Shown here in pieces: positions 60,969-64,000 of a stretch of 64,000 nucleotides of DNA. The stretch is taken from assembly GCA_964304625.1 (NCBI GenBank), contig OZ199838.1, forward strand, positions 16,430,001 to 16,494,000, given 5' to 3'. The position numbers and the translations under genes are program-made. The notes below the pieces were generated by a model, which saw nothing but the letters and a program-made list of their open reading frames with translations, searched no databases and had not been told where the DNA came from. The stretch is from Kudoa neothunni. Taxonomy: Eukaryota; Cnidaria. Numbering within the stretch: the stretch's first letter is position 1; the number at the start of each line of letters is the position of its first letter.

Positions 60969-63928
60969 ATGAAAACTCAGATATTCTCAGTTAGTTTATT
61001 GATTGTATTTTCATGTAATTCTATATATATATATATATATATACGTTTATTAATTTATTAAATTTGTTTAGTTATTAATATAAATAGTGCCGTTGAAAAT
61101 AAACAAGCACCTCAAACTCCTACAAAAATACTTTCGTACGATATTGTAGGAGGAAAGGTTCAATTGGTTTTGACTGGGTCAGACTATATAACGGATTCAA
61201 AAAAATGTCTCATAAGAAAAGAGAAGGATGATGGAAATGGATTTGATCAGATACATCCCTGTGTAGGTAGCGATGAAACCAATGGGAGAGACAAATGCGT
61301 ACGTGCTTGTGCAGGAAATGACAACACATTAGCATTTAATGTGCTTTCACCCAGAACAAAGTTTATCTATGTATATTCCGGAGTGCAGGCTTCAGAAATT
61401 CTAGCCAAAAATAATGGCGGAGAGGTTTTTGGACTAGCTATTCGTAATTTAAACAAAATTATTCTTTTTTAATTTGAAGTAGCGCTCTTGGTGAATCCAA
61501 AAATCACGATATCCACAGATGCATCATCGAAAAAATTAACGCTTGCAGCCAAGACATGTAAAAATGTTGACTGTCCCATTTTTTATAAAGGTATTCAATA
61601 CGCGACTGGTGCAGGAGGGGCTGCTTGTGAAACTGATAACACCGCCAACCAAGTTGACTTTGACCTTATGATTCCTCACTACGAGATGATATGTACGAAT
61701 TACCCAAGCTTCTTTTATCATATGCCAAATCCGTACATGAAAGAAAATATTGACATATACAAACCCCAATATTACGTTACTCACAAAAATGTTGACACTA
61801 AGACAAATTATGTCCTGAAATTTACCAACTCATTTCCTTCCGAAATGTGTTTATTTAGTATTAAGGATGCTTCAACTGATGCTAGGGAACCTACTAACGA
61901 ATACGCATCAGTATGTGGAGGAGGAACCGATAAAAACTGTTACGCACCTTGTGATAATGTTGAATTAACACTTACTGTTTCCAAACGAATCGTTGAAATA
62001 TTAATTCAGACTAGACATCATAATTTAGATCAAAACAATGGAAACATTGGGGGCTATAAAGATAAAAAATATGGTATTATTTTTATTAAGAAAATGTAGA
62101 TATTTATTTATTATAGCTATCGATGAGCCTGAAGCCGCAAATACACTTTTTAGTACGCCAACAACTATAGGGATTACACTTAACCTATCTGCATACAATA
62201 CAGCTTCTGTCAGCCCAAAATTTGGTACATGTACTTTAAAGCATTTTCCTGCTGATAAAATCAGAAAGACTCCAGAGGATGTTTTGCAATGCAACGATAC
62301 CGATTCTTGTGAAAGTGTTTGTGCTACTCCTTCTACTATAAAGGGGCTGACTGCAGGGAAAGCATACATAATTGAGATCACTCCGACAACCATCAGTAAT
62401 CCAGAAAATTTTAAAGAATACTTGTTTTTCAGAACAAGTAAGGAATATATTCATAACACTCATTAAATTATTTTTAGAAGAATCTGGTACATTAACCTTC
62501 GCCGACACAGCACCCACACCAACCGACGTGACTGCTGCAATTAAAGCGGTTGCTGGTGACGTTGGATCAGCAACAACTGAACCGACCTGTTCCTATTACG
62601 TCAGTATAAAAGATAAAAACACATTTGTAGAGGCAGAATGTGAAGACAGCAACCCATGTAGAGGATTTTGTAAAGACACCAAGAAGTTGATAAATCTAAA
62701 CCCTAAAACAAACTACGATATTAAAGTTGTTTCACACAAAGACTATGGAATCAAAATATTTGAAAATATTTCAACTAGTAACAAAATTTTAATTTAAGCT
62801 AATATAAATTATATTTGTTAGCTTGGTCAACCATGACTCTTTCCCATAGATTCCTAGATAAAGGGTTTAAAGTGGCTGGAACTTTGACATCCGTTTATCC
62901 ACAAGCAATATGTCACTATAAAATAAGAGAAAAAGACGGAGAGACTCTACAAGATGTTTATTCCTGTCCAGCAGTTGTCCCTCCGTCGCCACCGGTCAGT
63001 CCAGCCATTGAAGATATTGTTGCTCCTCCTACACCTACTCAAACTCAGGAAACGACAGAATCTAGGCTGGTCAGCGTTTCAAATTTGTCTGGAATAAAAA
63101 TAGCAAGAGCTGGCAATGTAGAAGCAACTGATGCCACACCCACTGAACCCACTACTACTCAGTCTAGGTTTCCACCTTGCAATATACCGCCACTTTGCAG
63201 AAATATAGTAATTAGTGATGGTTATGAGGCTAATAAAGAATACCAAGTATTGGTGACGGCTGTAGGCCGATCAGAGGAAGTTACAATCAATATTCCTAAA
63301 AGTAACATATAAAGGAATTAATATAGATATTTTCTAAATTGTCATATAAATATAGATTCACTCCCAGAACCATCTCAAGATACAAACAAACAAATTACGG
63401 TAGTTATAGAGAGAGTAGGAGATACGTTAAAAATCACGTCATTGCTTCCAAAAGAAAAGGATGATAATTCAGTATGTCGATGGATACTGAGAGACATCAC
63501 TGATGTTTCTCAACGAATAGTGAAAAAATGTGATTCCAGTAGAAGTAAAGTTCGCAAACTTCCAACTTGCAGATCATTCACTATTGAGGATGTAAGTGAT
63601 ACCAATGATTATCATTTAACACTTATTCACTCCCGAGATCCCAATGTTAAAGGAATTGGAATAATAAAACGAGGTAACTAACAATTAATAGTAATATTAA
63701 TTATTATAATAATTAATAATTTAGGAGAGACCTCTAATCAATCCAGGTACAATTTATATTTTAATGTTTAATGTATTACATTTTTAGGGCGAGCACATCA
63801 ATGTATTAAATTTTGAGTTGACATGTTGGAATAAGTTTTCATTTAGGATTGTTGGAATCATTGTTCCAGTCGCTATTGTTGTTGTAGGGGTTGGATTTTA
63901 CTTTGGTTATATGAAGAATAGAGGATAA
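60969..63928 (+). CDS. Tandem array gene, copy 6: 4-Cys FN3-like membrane protein
   Basis: Exons: 60969-61014, 61072-61443, 61483-62073, 62117-62437, 62478-62777, 62822-63301, 63356-63673, 63725-63746, 63788-63802 and 63847-63928. They sum to 2547 nt, an open frame of 848 codons. The signal peptide begins MKTQIFSVSLLIVFS. Intron 1 is expanded to 57 nt by a TA run at 61023-61042. Exon 4 has the variable loop KTPEDVLQCNDTDSCESVC. Exon 6 combines the copy 3-like TESRLVSVSNLSG insert with the copy 5-like CNIPPLCRN end. In exon 7 the third conserved Cys is Arg (SKVRKLPTC, near 63552), so domain 6 should lack one disulfide. Tail MKNRG. Confidence 0.86.
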
Positions 63929-64000
63929 CTTTGATTAACTCAGTTTAACATTTGGAACATATTACATTATTTCCTATTAGTTTATAATTAAATATATTAT
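63929..64000. other. 3' flank of copy 6, cut by the window edge
   Basis: Aligns with the first bases after copies 2 and 3. The array may continue beyond the window. Confidence 0.6.

Noticed and set aside
1-64000. CRISPR arrays, operons or ribosome binding sites
   Set aside because: No spaced direct repeats of that kind; genes are intron-rich and eukaryotic.

Overview
The window looks like a stretch of an AT-rich animal nuclear genome. Genes are split by very short GT-AG introns (mostly 40-60 nt) and the standard genetic code fits. There is a cytosolic phenylalanyl-tRNA synthetase beta gene with animal-type protein sequence, a MYND-finger protein of the DEAF1/MTG kind, and a wide range of cut-and-paste DNA transposons. 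The species cannot be named from sequence alone; small introns and low GC would suit a reduced or parasitic animal, which is only a suggestion.

Layout. Positions 1-3600 hold no gene I can support. A plus-strand MYND zinc-finger gene ends at 5394. A minus-strand FARSB gene of at least 17 exons runs from 10225 down to about 7250; all its splice sites can be read, but two exons each carry one surplus base. After a gene-poor gap, positions 12.1-63.9 kb are a tandem array of six copies (13116, 20302, 30639, 37732, 51884 and 60969) of one unrecognised gene.

The array gene is the main find. Each copy has ten exons, with exon lengths conserved except in exons 2-4, where whole codons are gained or lost. 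It encodes a type I membrane protein of about 845-850 residues: a signal peptide split by intron 1, six related domains of about 100 residues with four cysteines each and FN3-like end strands, a Pro/Thr/Ser-rich insert, two micro-exons (22 and 15 nt), one transmembrane helix and a five-residue basic tail. Introns 1-7 are all phase 1, the mark of shuffled extracellular modules. The copies are mosaics of each other: the loop between cysteines in exon 4 is hypervariable while exons 5-7 are nearly invariant. That pattern fits a surface recognition or antigen-like family kept in motion by gene conversion. Copies 1, 2, 5 and 6 read open throughout; copies 3 and 4 each have single-base indels in exon 3. 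All six share a proximal block with the palindrome TTCATATGAA 66-67 bp before the start codon.

The spacers between copies differ mainly by DNA transposons, many of which can be delimited against an empty site in a paralogous spacer: Mutator-like MITEs with 9-bp duplications, an autonomous-type MULE with FLYWCH and transposase domains, pogo/Tigger elements with TA duplications, Merlin elements, two piggyBac relics (one carrying a hAT MITE), a tRNA-derived SINE inside a Merlin, and a 221-bp TA-flanked MITE. Large blocks of spacer are duplicated along with the genes, and some tracts are identical by eye while their flanks have diverged.
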